61,693 bases of DNA from Tateyamaria pelophila (lineage in GTDB: Bacteria > Pseudomonadota > Alphaproteobacteria > Rhodobacterales > Rhodobacteraceae). Both the position numbers and the translations under genes were made by a program. The notes under the pieces are model-generated. The model worked only from the letters and a program-made list of their open reading frames with translations. It was not told where the DNA came from and ran no database searches. Positions 23,978 through 34,063 of the stretch are shown here, piece by piece. Within the stretch, counting starts at the first letter, position 1, and the number at the start of each line of letters is the position of its first letter. The stretch lies in assembly GCF_019966495.1 (NCBI RefSeq), contig NZ_JAIMIA010000022.1, positions 1 through 61,693 of the forward strand, in the 5' to 3' direction.

Positions 23978-25683
23978 CAGGTGGCGAACTCTTCGGCATT
24001 CAGGGAAAACACGTCATAATCACCCGATTGTGCCTGCGCCAGCAACCCCGTGTTTTCCGGCAGCATGCGCAGGATGTAGAACCGCGCCAGTTTCTCGCGC
24101 ACACCGCCCTTGTCCGCCACCGCCGAGGTCAGGTGCACATGCGCGCCCAGCACGCGCGCGAAGGCCCGCAGATAGGGCACCGCGCCGGAAAAGCGGACGC
24201 GGTGGTTCTGCTCGATCATCCACTCGGTGGTTTCGCGCAGCGATTCGCTGGCCTGCCATACCGCTTCGGCCAGATCGGGGAACACGGCGCGGGCCTCTTC
24301 TGCAGCGGCTTCGATCTCATCAAACAAACGCCCGGCAGCCTCGCCCCCGTCGATCATCTTGCGGGCCACAAGGTCCATCGCCTGAATGCCGTTGGTGCCC
24401 TCGTAGATCGTGGTCACGCGCACATCACGGGCATATTGTGCCGCGCCCGTCTCCTCAATCACGCCCATGCCGCCATGGACCTGAATGCCCATATGCGCGA
24501 CTTCGTTTCCGATATCCGTGCCAAAGGCCTTGGCCACCGGCGTCAACAGGGCCGCACGGCGTTTCCACGCCTCTTCGCCCGTGGCCGTGGTCATGTCGAT
24601 GGCCACCGCACACATCAGAGCGATGCCCCGCGCGGCATAGATTTCGGCGCGCATCGTCATCAGCATCCGGCGCACATCGGCGTGGTCGATGATGGTACCA
24701 GTGCTGCCCTCGGTCTTGCCCTGTTTGCGATCGAGCGCATAGTTCAGCGCGTGCTGATACGCCCCTTCGGCGGCGCCCACGCCTTGACCGCCCACACCCA
24801 GACGAGCATTGTTCATCATGGTAAACATGGCCGCCATGCCGCCGCCCTCGGGGCCAACCATCCAGCCCTTCGCGCCATCATATTGCATGACGCAAGTGGG
24901 GGATCCGTTCAGACCCATCTTGTGTTCGAGGCTGACGACCTTGAGGCTGTTGGCCACGCCCACATTGCCGTTTTCGTCGGGAAGGTTGCGCGGCACCAAA
25001 AACAGGCTGATGCCCTTCGTGCCCGCCGGTGCGCCCGGAATGCGCGCCAGAACCAGATGGCACACATTCTCGGTAAAATCGTTATCCCCCCAGGAGATGT
25101 AAATTTTCTGACCCGTGATCGCATAGGTGCCGTCGCCATTATCCTCTGCCTTGGTGGTCAGCGCCCCCACATCCGAACCGGCCTGTGGCTCGGTCAGGTT
25201 CATGGTGCCCGACCACTCGCCCGAGATCAGCTTGGGCAGGTACAGGTCCTTGATGGCGTCACTGGCGTGATGCTCAAGCGCTTCGATCTGGCCCTGGCTC
25301 ATCAACGGGGCCAATTGCAGCGAGAGGCACGCGGCACTCATCATCTCGTTCACCGCGCTGGTCAGTGCCATCGGCAGCCCCATGCCGCCATATTCCGGAT
25401 CCGCCGACATCCCGATCCAGCCGCCTTCGGCAATCGCCTTGTACCCATCACCGAACCCCGGAGACGTCCGCACAACGCCGTTCTCCAATCGCGCAGGATG
25501 CAAGTCGCCGGGACGTTGCAACGGGGCCATGATCTCTTCGCAGAGTTTACCCGCTTCTTGCAGGATGGCAGAGGTCACATCCTTCGACGCCTCGGAGAAG
25601 CGCTCCGTTGCCACCACCTGATCAAGGCCGACCACATGGTCGAACAGGAAGCTGTATTCATCAACTGGGGCACGATAGGACAT
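23977..25683 (-). CDS. Acyl-CoA dehydrogenase, long DmdC-like type
   Basis: A 568-residue FAD enzyme, longer than the usual 380-400. The start MSYRAPVDEYSFLFDHVVGL is placed at 25683; the frame stays open upstream but without homology. Acyl-CoA dehydrogenase blocks include MNLTEPQAGSDVGALTTKA and GQKIYISWGDND. The catalytic Glu is probably in TIYEGTNGIQAMDL. A C-terminal domain (about 460-568) is typical of the subgroup containing 3-methylmercaptopropionyl-CoA dehydrogenase (DmdC). The substrate cannot be fixed from sequence. Electrons would go through ETF to ETF-QO. Coupled to the metallo-hydrolase gene. Confidence 0.9.
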   Translation of the reverse strand: MSYRAPVDEYSFLFDHVVGLDQVVATERFSEASKDVTSAILQEAGKLCEEIMAPLQRPGDLHPARLENGVVRTSPGFGDGYKAIAEGGWIGMSADPEYGGMGLPMALTSAVNEMMSAACLSLQLAPLMSQGQIEALEHHASDAIKDLYLPKLISGEWSGTMNLTEPQAGSDVGALTTKAEDNGDGTYAITGQKIYISWGDNDFTENVCHLVLARIPGAPAGTKGISLFLVPRNLPDENGNVGVANSLKVVSLEHKMGLNGSPTCVMQYDGAKGWMVGPEGGGMAAMFTMMNNARLGVGGQGVGAAEGAYQHALNYALDRKQGKTEGSTGTIIDHADVRRMLMTMRAEIYAARGIALMCAVAIDMTTATGEEAWKRRAALLTPVAKAFGTDIGNEVAHMGIQVHGGMGVIEETGAAQYARDVRVTTIYEGTNGIQAMDLVARKMIDGGEAAGRLFDEIEAAAEEARAVFPDLAEAVWQASESLRETTEWMIEQNHRVRFSGAVPYLRAFARVLGAHVHLTSAVADKGGVREKLARFYILRMLPENTGLLAQAQSGDYDVFSLNAEEFAT

Positions 25684-25818
25684 TGGGGTGGTCTCCGGAT
25701 CAAAGTCTTGGCAAGGGCTCGGACGCGGCGTAAAGGAGCGTCTTCGATCTATTGATGCGGCGCGCGGCGCGTTATCGCAACTCAAACGCGGCGTCACAGC
25801 GGGCGCGAAAAGGCAGAC

Positions 25819-26751
25819 ATGACCAACCTGCAGACAATGACCCTGGCCGCCGATGGCGACGGATTTGCCACGGCCGCCGGGGTGCTGGCCAAAGGCGGGC
25901 TGGTCGCCTTCCCGACAGAAACCGTCTATGGCCTCGGGGCGGACGCGACGCATGACACAGCCGTCGCACGCGTCTTTGCGGCCAAGGGCCGACCCAGCTT
26001 CAACCCGCTGATCGTGCATGTGGCGGACCTTGCCGCCGCCCGAAACATCGCCGTCTTTGATGACATGGCCTTGCGTCTGGCGGCCGCGTTCTGGCCCGGC
26101 CCGCTCACGCTGGTTCTGCCTCTGCGCCCGGGGCACGGAATTGCCCCGCTGGTTTCGGCGGGCCTTGAAACGATTGCGCTGCGTGTCCCCGCGCATCCCG
26201 TAGCGCAACGCCTGTTACGTACCTGTGATCTGCCCATCGCGGCCCCCTCGGCCAATCCATCAGGCCAGATCAGTCCGACGACGGCTGCTCATGTCGCCGC
26301 CGGGCTGACCGGCAAAGTGGACGCAATTCTTGACGGTGGGCGCTGTGATGTGGGACTGGAATCCACCATCGTCGGCGGGTCGCCCCTCGCGCTCCTGCGT
26401 CCCGGTGGCTTGTCTGTGGAACGCATTGAAACGTTGGTTGGCCCTTTGGCCCCAGCGGGCGAAGGCATCACAGCGCCCGGACAATTGGCGTCCCATTACG
26501 CGCCTAAAGCCACTGTGCGTCTGAATGCGAACGCCGCCCATCCCGGTGAAGCCCTGTTGGGGTTTGGCCCCATGCCGTCGGATTTGAACCTGTCAATCAC
26601 CGGAGATCTGACGGAAGCGGCGGCCAACCTGTTCGGGCATTTGCACAAGCTTGACGCAATGAAACGTCCCATCGCCGTGGCCCCGATCCCGGACGTCGGG
26701 CTTGGTCGCGCCATCAATGATCGGCTGAGACGCGCCGCGGCGCCCCGCTGA
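25819..26751 (+). CDS. tsaC: L-threonylcarbamoyladenylate synthase (Sua5-type)
   Basis: It makes threonylcarbamoyl-AMP for the t6A37 modification of tRNA. The 310 residues indicate the long Sua5 form. A YrdC domain (about 8-200) contains KGGLVAFPTETVYGLGADAT, KGRPSFNPLIVHV and PSANPSGQISPTTAAHV, followed by a C-terminal Sua5 domain with LASHYAPKATVRL. AAAGG precedes the ATG. It is divergent from the acyl-CoA dehydrogenase gene (135 nt) and its end nearly touches the convergent yqgE. Confidence 0.93.
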   Translation: MTNLQTMTLAADGDGFATAAGVLAKGGLVAFPTETVYGLGADATHDTAVARVFAAKGRPSFNPLIVHVADLAAARNIAVFDDMALRLAAAFWPGPLTLVLPLRPGHGIAPLVSAGLETIALRVPAHPVAQRLLRTCDLPIAAPSANPSGQISPTTAAHVAAGLTGKVDAILDGGRCDVGLESTIVGGSPLALLRPGGLSVERIETLVGPLAPAGEGITAPGQLASHYAPKATVRLNANAAHPGEALLGFGPMPSDLNLSITGDLTEAAANLFGHLHKLDAMKRPIAVAPIPDVGLGRAINDRLRRAAAPR

Positions 26752-26752
26752 C

Positions 26753-27334
26753 CTAGGCGCGCCCGGCAGTGCCAGAAAGCCCCAGCGGATCAATCCCCAT
26801 GGATTTCACCGCATCGGTCCATGTTGTGTCATCCTGCGCGCCAAAAACCAGATCCGGGGATGCGGCACCCGTCAGCCATCCGTTATGGGCAATCTCGTTC
26901 TCCAATTGCCCCGGCCCCCAACCGGCATAGCCCAACATGACTTTGGCACGTTCGGGTCCCTGCCCTTTGGCAATGGCCTCCAGCACATCAATGGTTGCGG
27001 TCATGCCGAACTGATTTGCAACGTTCAGGGTTTTCAGGCCGGACTGGTAATCCGTCGAATGCAGGACAAAGCCGCGGCCACTTTCGACCGGGCCACCGAA
27101 ATGAACGGGGGCGGTGTGGGCCGGTCCATCGGCGCGAAGATCAAGCTGGTGCAAAAGATCACCCAGCGCCATGTCCGGCACAGGTTTGTTCACGATCAAC
27201 CCCATTGCGCCATCGTCTGAGTGGGCACACAGAAAGATCACCGCCCTGTCAAAGCGCGGATCGCCCATGCCCGGCATAGCGACGAGCAACGCACCGGTGA
27301 GGTCATCAAGATCGTCGTCAGCCATGCGGTTCAT
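26753..27334 (-). CDS. YqgE/AlgH-family protein (UPF0301)
   Basis: A 193-residue protein recognised by [20 protein letters not shown] at the N terminus, [20 protein letters not shown] and the C-terminal [20 protein letters not shown]. The family is widespread; its biochemical role is not settled, although AlgH affects alginate regulation in Pseudomonas. The start could be 27334 or the second Met at 27325. It is divergent from the DsbD-alpha-like gene. Confidence 0.93.
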   Translation of the reverse strand: MNRMADDDLDDLTGALLVAMPGMGDPRFDRAVIFLCAHSDDGAMGLIVNKPVPDMALGDLLHQLDLRADGPAHTAPVHFGGPVESGRGFVLHSTDYQSGLKTLNVANQFGMTATIDVLEAIAKGQGPERAKVMLGYAGWGPGQLENEIAHNGWLTGAASPDLVFGAQDDTTWTDAVKSMGIDPLGLSGTAGRA

Positions 27335-27473
27335 ATCCGTTCATCACACCCCTAGGATGCCCGCACTGCGCATCGAGGACAAGGGATCGTGTCGCCGCAG
27401 GTGGAAGCGGACACACAGGCAGGTGACCATATCGTGACTTGGATTTCAAAGCCGACGCGTTCATTTAGGGAGC

Positions 27474-28295
27474 ATGACAAAGCACATCCTAGCCGTAATC
27501 GCCCTCGGGCTTGCCGCGACCTTGGCCTTGGCCCCGCCTGTGGATGCCAAAGATCCTTTCGATGATCCAATTCGGGCCGATGTCTTGCAGGGCTGGGACT
27601 TGCCGGACGGGCGACGCCTTGCCGCTGTGCAACTGACCCTCGATCCCGGCTGGAAAACCTATTGGCGCGCGCCGGGCGATGCCGGTATCCCGCCCCATTT
27701 CGACTGGAGCCGTGCGCGCAACCTGTCGCAGGTGGCCATCAGTTGGCCCACGCCCAAGGTCTTTATGGATAACGGCATGCAATCCATCGGCTACAAGGAC
27801 AAAGTCGTCATTCCGGTCTATCTGACCCCGTCCAAACCGGGCCAGCCCATCCGACTCCGGACCAAGATGTCGCTCGGAGTGTGTGCGGATGTCTGCATGC
27901 CCCATGAAATCAAGATCGACACGATGCTTGATACCCCGGACTTGACTCCCACTCCGGCCATCGTCGCCGCCCTGGCGAACGCGCCCTATGCGCAGGACGA
28001 AGCGGGCGTGCGCGCCGCCACATGCCGACTGCGGCCTACCGCCGATGGGATGGAGATCAAGGCGCAGATAACACTGCCCTATACCGGCGGGCCCGAAGTC
28101 GCTGTGATAGAGACCACGACAGACGGGCTCTGGATCAGTGAGGCACAGACCTCGCGGGCGGGGGATACCCTCACCGCCATCAGCGAAATGGTGCATATCA
28201 ATGGCGGTGCTTTTGCGGTCGACCGCTCCGGTGTTCGGATTACGATCCTGGGCGGTGACTACGCGGTAGACATCAAGGGCTGCTCAGCCGGCTAG
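27474..28295 (+). CDS. Exported protein with DsbD N-terminal (alpha)-type domain
   Basis: A 273-residue protein. A signal peptide (MTKHILAVIALGLAATLALA, cleavage after VDA) is followed by a domain resembling the periplasmic DsbD alpha domain, with LDPGWKTYWRAPGDAGIPPH and the cysteine pair in LGVCADVCMPHE. In DsbD this pair passes electrons from the membrane to thiol-disulfide partners. Here there is no membrane domain and no thioredoxin domain, so it needs a separate reductant. It is probably periplasmic and monocistronic, converging with the RND transporter gene. Confidence 0.85.
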   Translation: MTKHILAVIALGLAATLALAPPVDAKDPFDDPIRADVLQGWDLPDGRRLAAVQLTLDPGWKTYWRAPGDAGIPPHFDWSRARNLSQVAISWPTPKVFMDNGMQSIGYKDKVVIPVYLTPSKPGQPIRLRTKMSLGVCADVCMPHEIKIDTMLDTPDLTPTPAIVAALANAPYAQDEAGVRAATCRLRPTADGMEIKAQITLPYTGGPEVAVIETTTDGLWISEAQTSRAGDTLTAISEMVHINGGAFAVDRSGVRITILGGDYAVDIKGCSAG

Positions 28296-28352
28296 GCCAA
28301 CATCCAAGACATCTCCTTGCATGCCCAAGGGCGCACCATGCGACTGCGCATG

Positions 28353-31300
28353 TCAGGGCGCCCTCAGCCTTGTGATCTGAAAGCCCAGGGCCGCCACGAT
28401 ATAGGCCACAAGCCCGATCGCCAGCACACCGGCAGAAAAGAGCGCCAAAGCCGCAGGCATGGCCGCCGTTGATGCAAAAGCCGGAACGGCCTGTTGGATG
28501 GCGACAGGCAACACGCCGGTGACCATTGCATGTCCCAAGGTGGCAGCGAACCACATCGCCACCAACGCCCACAAGCCGACAAAGCCCCAGCGCACGGCAG
28601 CCGCAGGCGCAGACAGCCCACGGCGCATCGCCGCGATCTGACGGGCAAGGTCGTGTTGCACCGCAACCAGAGACGGCACCACAAGCAACACCAGCAACAT
28701 CCCAAAGCCCAGCCCATAAACCAACGTGATGACCGTCGGTTTGAGGAACTGCGCCTGCTGCGATTGCTCGTACAGCAGTGGTGCCATCCCCAAGACCGTC
28801 GTCAGCGTGGTCAGCATGACGGGGCGCAAACGATCGGACGTGCCATCAATGATCGACGGAATAAGCCCGCGGGTCTCTGCGTAGTCGTCAATTGTCGTCA
28901 CAAGCACGATGGAATCGTTGATGATGATCCCCGTCATGCCCAACAAGCCGACAACGGTGAACATGCTCAGGGGCACATCCCACAGTGCATGACCATAAAT
29001 CGTTCCCACCAACCCAAACGGGATGATCAGCATTACCACAATGGGCCGCGTCCAGCTGGAAAACACCCATGACAACACCAGATAGATACCGGTGAGTACA
29101 AGGATGAGACCGTTCAAAGCGTCGGCCAGAAACTCGTTTTCATCCTCACTCAGACCAGCCTGAAAATAATCGACCTGACGTTCCGTCGCGATGGTCGGCA
29201 GAATATCGTCCGCAAGAATCTGGTTGATCTCTGTGGCACGGGCGGGATCGTCCTCGGAAATATCACCGCTGACGGTAATGAGGCGGATACCGTTTTCCCG
29301 ACGCACCGTCGAAAAGCCAGTACGCCGCTCGACGCTGACGATATCGGCCAGCGGCACGTAGGCTCCCGCAGGCGTCCGCATCTGGGTGCGATCCAGGAAA
29401 TCGGCTGTCAATTCGCCCGCCGGCAACTCGACACGGATCTCCGCGCTGCGCGCGCCGTCGGGATAGGTCGCCGCTTCGATGCCGTTCAGGCGATTGCGCA
29501 AAGCCCGGCCCAGCGTATCGATGGTAAAGCCCAGTGCCTGACCCTGCGCCGTCAGGTCCAGAATCAACTCTTCCTTGTCATAGGCCAGATTATCCTGAAC
29601 CGCGCTGACTTCGGGGAATTGCAACAGCGCCCGTTTCAGGTCTTCGGATGCCTCCTTGAGGGTATCCGTATCCGCACCAAAGAACTCGACATCAAGCGCA
29701 TCACCACCCGGGCCCGAACGCCAACCGCGAAAGCTGACCGTTTCGACCATCGGGTGGTGGACAACGGCGTCCTGCAAGGCTGCCACGAATGCAAAAGACG
29801 AATAGGGGCGCAAATCGGCGTCGATCAGTTCGATCGAAATCCCGCCCAACAGGTCCTCGTCCTTGCTGTCCGTTCCGGCCAGACCGCGCCCTGCATTGCC
29901 ACCGATTTCTGCGATCACGTAGTCAATCGGGTTGCGCCCGTGCTCCTGCTCGAACTCCGCGCCCAGCGCTTTGGTCGCGCGTTGCATTTCGCGCATCATG
30001 GCCAGCGTATCGGCACGTGTGGCCCCTTCGGCCATCGCGAAGTTGCCAGTGACGGAACCACGTTCAGGCGCGTTGAAGAACCGCCATTGCACGTCGCCCC
30101 GGATGAGCAAGGTCACCTGACTGGCCAGTATGACACACACCCCGGCAAGGACCGCATAACGACATATGATGACGCCGGCGATGAAAGGGCGAAACAGATG
30201 TTCACGCATCCATTCAAAGCCGAGATTGACGATCGCGGATGGCGTATCCAGGCCCTGGTTTCCCATCTGGGCCACCCAGTGCATCTTCCGCGCGCGCGGA
30301 CTGAGCAGGAATATGATCGCCATCAAGGTCGGGCCTGCTGCCAGATAGGGCACCGCCGCCGCCCAGCTGTTCAACGCATCGGGCCAGATCAAAAAGGACA
30401 GACCACCCGTCAGGCCCGCGCTCAACACGACAAGGGATACCACAGCGACAGCAAGCTTGAAGCGGCTGAACCGGGCTTTGCCGCCGGCAGCCAGTGCGTG
30501 CGCCATGTGGTGCGGCAGAATCAAAAAGCACTCAACCAGAGAGGCGATCAGAACGAAAATGACAGTAAAGGGAATGTCCTTGATCAGCGTCCCAAACCGG
30601 CCCCCGATGATGAGCAGGCCAAAGAACGCGATCACCGTGGTGAGCATCGCGGCAAAAACCGGCAACGCCATGCGTCGGGCTGCATTCTCGGATGCGGTCA
30701 TCGGCCCCTCGCCAAGGGTGCGGTATCTGAAATCCGCATGCTCCCCGACAACAATCGCATCATCCACGACGATACCCAGCGTTATGATCAACCCGAAGAG
30801 CGAGATCATGTTGATCGTGAGGCCGCCCACATACATCAGCGCAATTGCGGCGGACATCGCAACAGGAATACCCGCCGCCACCCAAAACGCAGTCCGCGCA
30901 TTCAGAAACAGGAACAGCAGCCCCACAACCAACCCAAGGCCCAGCAGGCCATTGTCGATCAGAATGTCCAAACGGCCCGAAATCGCCTCGGCGCGCGTGC
31001 GGATCAATTCGATGGAAACGGCGGGCGGCAAGGTTGCGTTCAATGCCGCCGCGACCTCTTCCACGGTCGCCTGAATCGCCAGTGCGTCCCCCTGGTTCGA
31101 ACGGTCCACGCGGATCGATACCGCCGGATTATCGCCCACGTAATAGCTGCGGTTGCGATTGCTCCCCAGCAACGTGACGGTGGCCACATCCCGCACCCGC
31201 AATTTCGATCCATCCGGATTGGACCTCAGAACGATGCCCCCGATCTCTTCGGGCGTGCGTTTTTCCGTGCCCGTGCGCACGCGGGCATTGGCCCCGGTCA

Positions 31301-31967
31301 CATCACCTGCCGGACTTGCGTCGACCTCGGCCGCGATGGCGTCTGCTATGTCGGACATGGTCACGTCATTGGCGATCAGGCTCAGCGATGGCACTTCGAT
31401 CAGCGTTTGCGGGGCCGCGACCCCCTGGATCGTGGTGCGCGTAACGCCCTCGGCAAAGAGGCGCATGACAAATTCGTCGGCGAAAAGACCCAGTTGCTTT
31501 GGATCCACCGGGCCGGTGATCACCACATCCGTGACGCGGTCCCGCCATGCGCCGCGACGCACGGTCGGATCGTCTATGTCTTCGGGCAGGCCCGTGACCT
31601 GATCAACCGCAGTTTGCACGTCGTCCGCGGCCCGGCTCATGTCCCAGCCGGGTTCGAACTCCAGCGTGATCCGGGCAGAGCCTTCGCTGGACAAAGCAGA
31701 CGAAGTCTCGACGCCTTCCACTGCCAGCAAGCCCGGCTCCAACACCTGAACAACGGCTGCGTCGATATCCTCGGCCCCAGCCCCATCCCAACTGACGGAG
31801 ACGGATACATTGTCCACGATCACATCGGGAAAGAACTGGGCGCGCATGTTCGGGATCGCGACGGCACCCGCCACCACCAACAAGACCAACAGCAGGTTCG
31901 CAACTGTCCTGTGCCGGACGAAATAGCTTATGATGCCGCCAGCGGCCTTTGGAATCCCGCGTACCAA
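28353..31967 (-). CDS. RND-family efflux permease with extra hydrophobic segments
   Basis: About 1204 residues from a TTG at 31967, placed because GGAGG lies 5 nt upstream. It is an AcrB-type proton-driven inner-membrane pump: TM1 near 20-37, a large periplasmic loop, the TM4 Asp pair in LGIVVDDAIVVGEHAD, and the second half with GIIINDSIVLVTTIDDYAET. The TM10 Lys of AcrB is replaced by Ile. An extra stretch with two hydrophobic spans (about 500-570) and a C-terminal tail with about three more (from about 1105) are longer than in AcrB. Substrates are unknown. The adaptor gene lies immediately upstream. Confidence 0.9.
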   Translation of the reverse strand: MVRGIPKAAGGIISYFVRHRTVANLLLVLLVVAGAVAIPNMRAQFFPDVIVDNVSVSVSWDGAGAEDIDAAVVQVLEPGLLAVEGVETSSALSSEGSARITLEFEPGWDMSRAADDVQTAVDQVTGLPEDIDDPTVRRGAWRDRVTDVVITGPVDPKQLGLFADEFVMRLFAEGVTRTTIQGVAAPQTLIEVPSLSLIANDVTMSDIADAIAAEVDASPAGDVTGANARVRTGTEKRTPEEIGGIVLRSNPDGSKLRVRDVATVTLLGSNRNRSYYVGDNPAVSIRVDRSNQGDALAIQATVEEVAAALNATLPPAVSIELIRTRAEAISGRLDILIDNGLLGLGLVVGLLFLFLNARTAFWVAAGIPVAMSAAIALMYVGGLTINMISLFGLIITLGIVVDDAIVVGEHADFRYRTLGEGPMTASENAARRMALPVFAAMLTTVIAFFGLLIIGGRFGTLIKDIPFTVIFVLIASLVECFLILPHHMAHALAAGGKARFSRFKLAVAVVSLVVLSAGLTGGLSFLIWPDALNSWAAAVPYLAAGPTLMAIIFLLSPRARKMHWVAQMGNQGLDTPSAIVNLGFEWMREHLFRPFIAGVIICRYAVLAGVCVILASQVTLLIRGDVQWRFFNAPERGSVTGNFAMAEGATRADTLAMMREMQRATKALGAEFEQEHGRNPIDYVIAEIGGNAGRGLAGTDSKDEDLLGGISIELIDADLRPYSSFAFVAALQDAVVHHPMVETVSFRGWRSGPGGDALDVEFFGADTDTLKEASEDLKRALLQFPEVSAVQDNLAYDKEELILDLTAQGQALGFTIDTLGRALRNRLNGIEAATYPDGARSAEIRVELPAGELTADFLDRTQMRTPAGAYVPLADIVSVERRTGFSTVRRENGIRLITVSGDISEDDPARATEINQILADDILPTIATERQVDYFQAGLSEDENEFLADALNGLILVLTGIYLVLSWVFSSWTRPIVVMLIIPFGLVGTIYGHALWDVPLSMFTVVGLLGMTGIIINDSIVLVTTIDDYAETRGLIPSIIDGTSDRLRPVMLTTLTTVLGMAPLLYEQSQQAQFLKPTVITLVYGLGFGMLLVLLVVPSLVAVQHDLARQIAAMRRGLSAPAAAVRWGFVGLWALVAMWFAATLGHAMVTGVLPVAIQQAVPAFASTAAMPAALALFSAGVLAIGLVAYIVAALGFQITRLRAP

Positions 31968-31968
31968 A

Positions 31969-33426
31969 TCAGCCTCCCATCCGCCCTTCCAGACGGGCAA
32001 CCATCTGCGCTGGAACACGCGTTTCGCTCAAACTGGCCAGAACGCGGGCCTTGGCTTCTTCGGGCATCCGTTGATTGGCTTCGACAAAGGCGACAAGCTT
32101 GGCACGACGTTCGGCGCTCAGCTCAAGCATCTCGGGCTCGGCCGGGACTTCGGCAACGTCCGGACGCAGGGGGCGAACGGCGATGCCGACCCCCAGCAAG
32201 GGCGAGCGGGCTTCGACCACTTCGCGCCCCGCCAAACCGGCACCGCGCACCAGAACATCATCGCCCTGACGGCGCACAAGCGTCACTGCGATGGCTTCCA
32301 ACCTGTCATCTTCGCCCAATACCAAAACCGTGTTGGACGAATCCAAAGCCGCGGCCGGCAAGCGCACGACCTCGTCCAATGGCGGCTCCTGCACATTTAC
32401 GGTGACGAAGTCGCCCGGCTTGAACCCCACGGATTGATCCAGGCGGGCAAAGACAAGCCGTCCGGTCTGCCCTTCGCCCACGGCCACGCTCGCGCGGCTG
32501 ATGATACCCGTGGCGGTCAGGTCGATCCCGGACACATCCAGCGTGGCGGTTACGGAGGCAGGCACCAACGCGCCCGCATCGTCCAGCAATCGCGCGTACT
32601 GGGCCGTAGAAACCCGGAACGACACTTCCAACATGTCCGGATCGATCAATACAGCCAGTTTTTCATTGGCGGAAACAAGGCGGCCCTGCACCACATTCGT
32701 GTCACTCAACGTTCCATCAAACGGTGCAATCAGGGTCGTATCGACCAATTCCTTTTCCGCCTCTCGCAGCGCAATGCGGGCACGGGCCAAACGCGTCTGG
32801 GTCTGATCCATACGCGCCTCTGCCTGGGATACGGCCTGGCGACGGGACAACACGGCCTGACGCGCCGCTGATGCCGCCAACTCAGCCGTTTCCGTATTGG
32901 CGGCCGTTCCGACGCCGCGCTCAGCCAGGTTGACCTGCCGCTCATAGACACGCTGACGCAGGTCCGCTTGTTCCTGCGCTGCCGCCTCTTCGTCTCGGGC
33001 CAGCGCAATACTGCGCTCGGCATCCCGTACTTCCGCCTCGGCATCCAACATATCCGCCTCGGCGCGCTCAAAATCGGCTTGCGCGTCTGCAGGGTCGATC
33101 CGTATCAACTCAGATCCGGCTTGTACGGCCCCGCCATCTTCGAACGCATCCGAAAGCGTGACCACGCGCCCACCTGTTGCGGCGCGCAACTCAAGGGTCC
33201 GACGGCTCTTGACCTCGCCAAAGCTCTCGAGAATGGGGTTTTCCGTCCCCGACACGGCACGCACCACGCCAACGGCAAAGACACGCTCGCGCGCAGGTGG
33301 GGCCTTGGTTTCGCGGGCCATGTATTCCTGCACCGCACCGCCCACAAGCTGTGCCGCATAGGCCAAAAGCCCGAGGCTCAGAGCCGCCAGCACGAGTCCG
33401 ATCAGACTTTGCCTCAAAAATCGCAT
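31969..33426 (-). CDS. RND efflux periplasmic adaptor (membrane fusion protein)
   Basis: A 485-residue protein with an N-terminal membrane anchor (about 8-28, LIGLVLAALSLGLLAYAAQL), a biotinyl-lipoyl-like domain (about 65-110), a long alpha-helical hairpin rich in Glu, Ala and Gln (about 110-220), a beta-barrel (LISANEKLAVLID-like region) and a C-terminal membrane-proximal domain. It links the pump to an outer-membrane channel, which is not in the window. Its stop lies 1 nt before the start codon of the permease, so the pair is a coupled operon. Confidence 0.9.
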   Translation of the reverse strand: MRFLRQSLIGLVLAALSLGLLAYAAQLVGGAVQEYMARETKAPPARERVFAVGVVRAVSGTENPILESFGEVKSRRTLELRAATGGRVVTLSDAFEDGGAVQAGSELIRIDPADAQADFERAEADMLDAEAEVRDAERSIALARDEEAAAQEQADLRQRVYERQVNLAERGVGTAANTETAELAASAARQAVLSRRQAVSQAEARMDQTQTRLARARIALREAEKELVDTTLIAPFDGTLSDTNVVQGRLVSANEKLAVLIDPDMLEVSFRVSTAQYARLLDDAGALVPASVTATLDVSGIDLTATGIISRASVAVGEGQTGRLVFARLDQSVGFKPGDFVTVNVQEPPLDEVVRLPAAALDSSNTVLVLGEDDRLEAIAVTLVRRQGDDVLVRGAGLAGREVVEARSPLLGVGIAVRPLRPDVAEVPAEPEMLELSAERRAKLVAFVEANQRMPEEAKARVLASLSETRVPAQMVARLEGRMGG

Positions 33427-33520
33427 TTATTTAAGCCTTTACCCGCCGCGTCCCGGTTAAAATATAACGTAGACCGCAGCCACAAAATACGTATGCACGA
33501 ACATGTTACGCGCCAGCACG

Positions 33521-34063
33521 TTATTTCCGTCGTTGATGTTCATCAAGCCGGGGCAATATTTCAACAAAATTGCAGGGACGGTGACGATAATCCAGCTGTC
33601 GGCCCAGAATCTCATCCCATGCGTCCTTGCACGCGCCGGGACTGCCCGGCAAAGCAAAGAGGTAGGTGCCGTTGCGCACGCCCCCGGTTGCCCGGCTTTG
33701 CACCGCACTCGTACCGATCTTTTGCATCGAAACGATGGTGAAAATGGTGCCGAAGGCGTCGATTTCCTTTTCGTAGACATCCCGGTGCGCCTCGACCGTC
33801 ACATCACGGCCCGTCAGGCCCGTGCCACCGGTTGAGATGACCACGTCGATCTGCGGGTCATCGCACCAGATCCGCAGTTGCTCCGCGATTTGTGCGCGTT
33901 CGTCGGGCAAAATCTTGCGGTCCACGAGGACATGTCCGGCGTCCGCAATCCGGCCGACCAGCACATCGCCCGATCGGTCCTCGCCCAGCGACCGCGTGTC
34001 GCTCACCGTCAGAACGGCTATGCGAATGGCGATGAAGTCCTTGGTCTCGTCAATCCGGTTCAT
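33521..34063 (-). CDS. moaB: Molybdenum cofactor biosynthesis protein MoaB (MogA/MoaB type)
   Basis: A 180-residue protein of the MoaB/Mog family, which adenylates molybdopterin. Seen: AVLTVSDTRSLGEDRSGDVL at about 17-36, the molybdopterin-binding loop VVISTGGTGLTGRDVT, and the YLFALPGSPGACKDAWDEIL block. MoeA (16.4 kb) would use its product. Its ATG overlaps by 4 nt the stop of a small ORF that overlaps the uracil-DNA glycosylase gene. Confidence 0.93.
   Translation of the reverse strand: MNRIDETKDFIAIRIAVLTVSDTRSLGEDRSGDVLVGRIADAGHVLVDRKILPDERAQIAEQLRIWCDDPQIDVVISTGGTGLTGRDVTVEAHRDVYEKEIDAFGTIFTIVSMQKIGTSAVQSRATGGVRNGTYLFALPGSPGACKDAWDEILGRQLDYRHRPCNFVEILPRLDEHQRRK

Noticed and set aside
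25684-26208. Long in-frame upstream extension of the acyl-CoA dehydrogenase gene
   Set aside because: It lies antisense to tsaC and lacks any similarity; the family N terminus begins at 25683.
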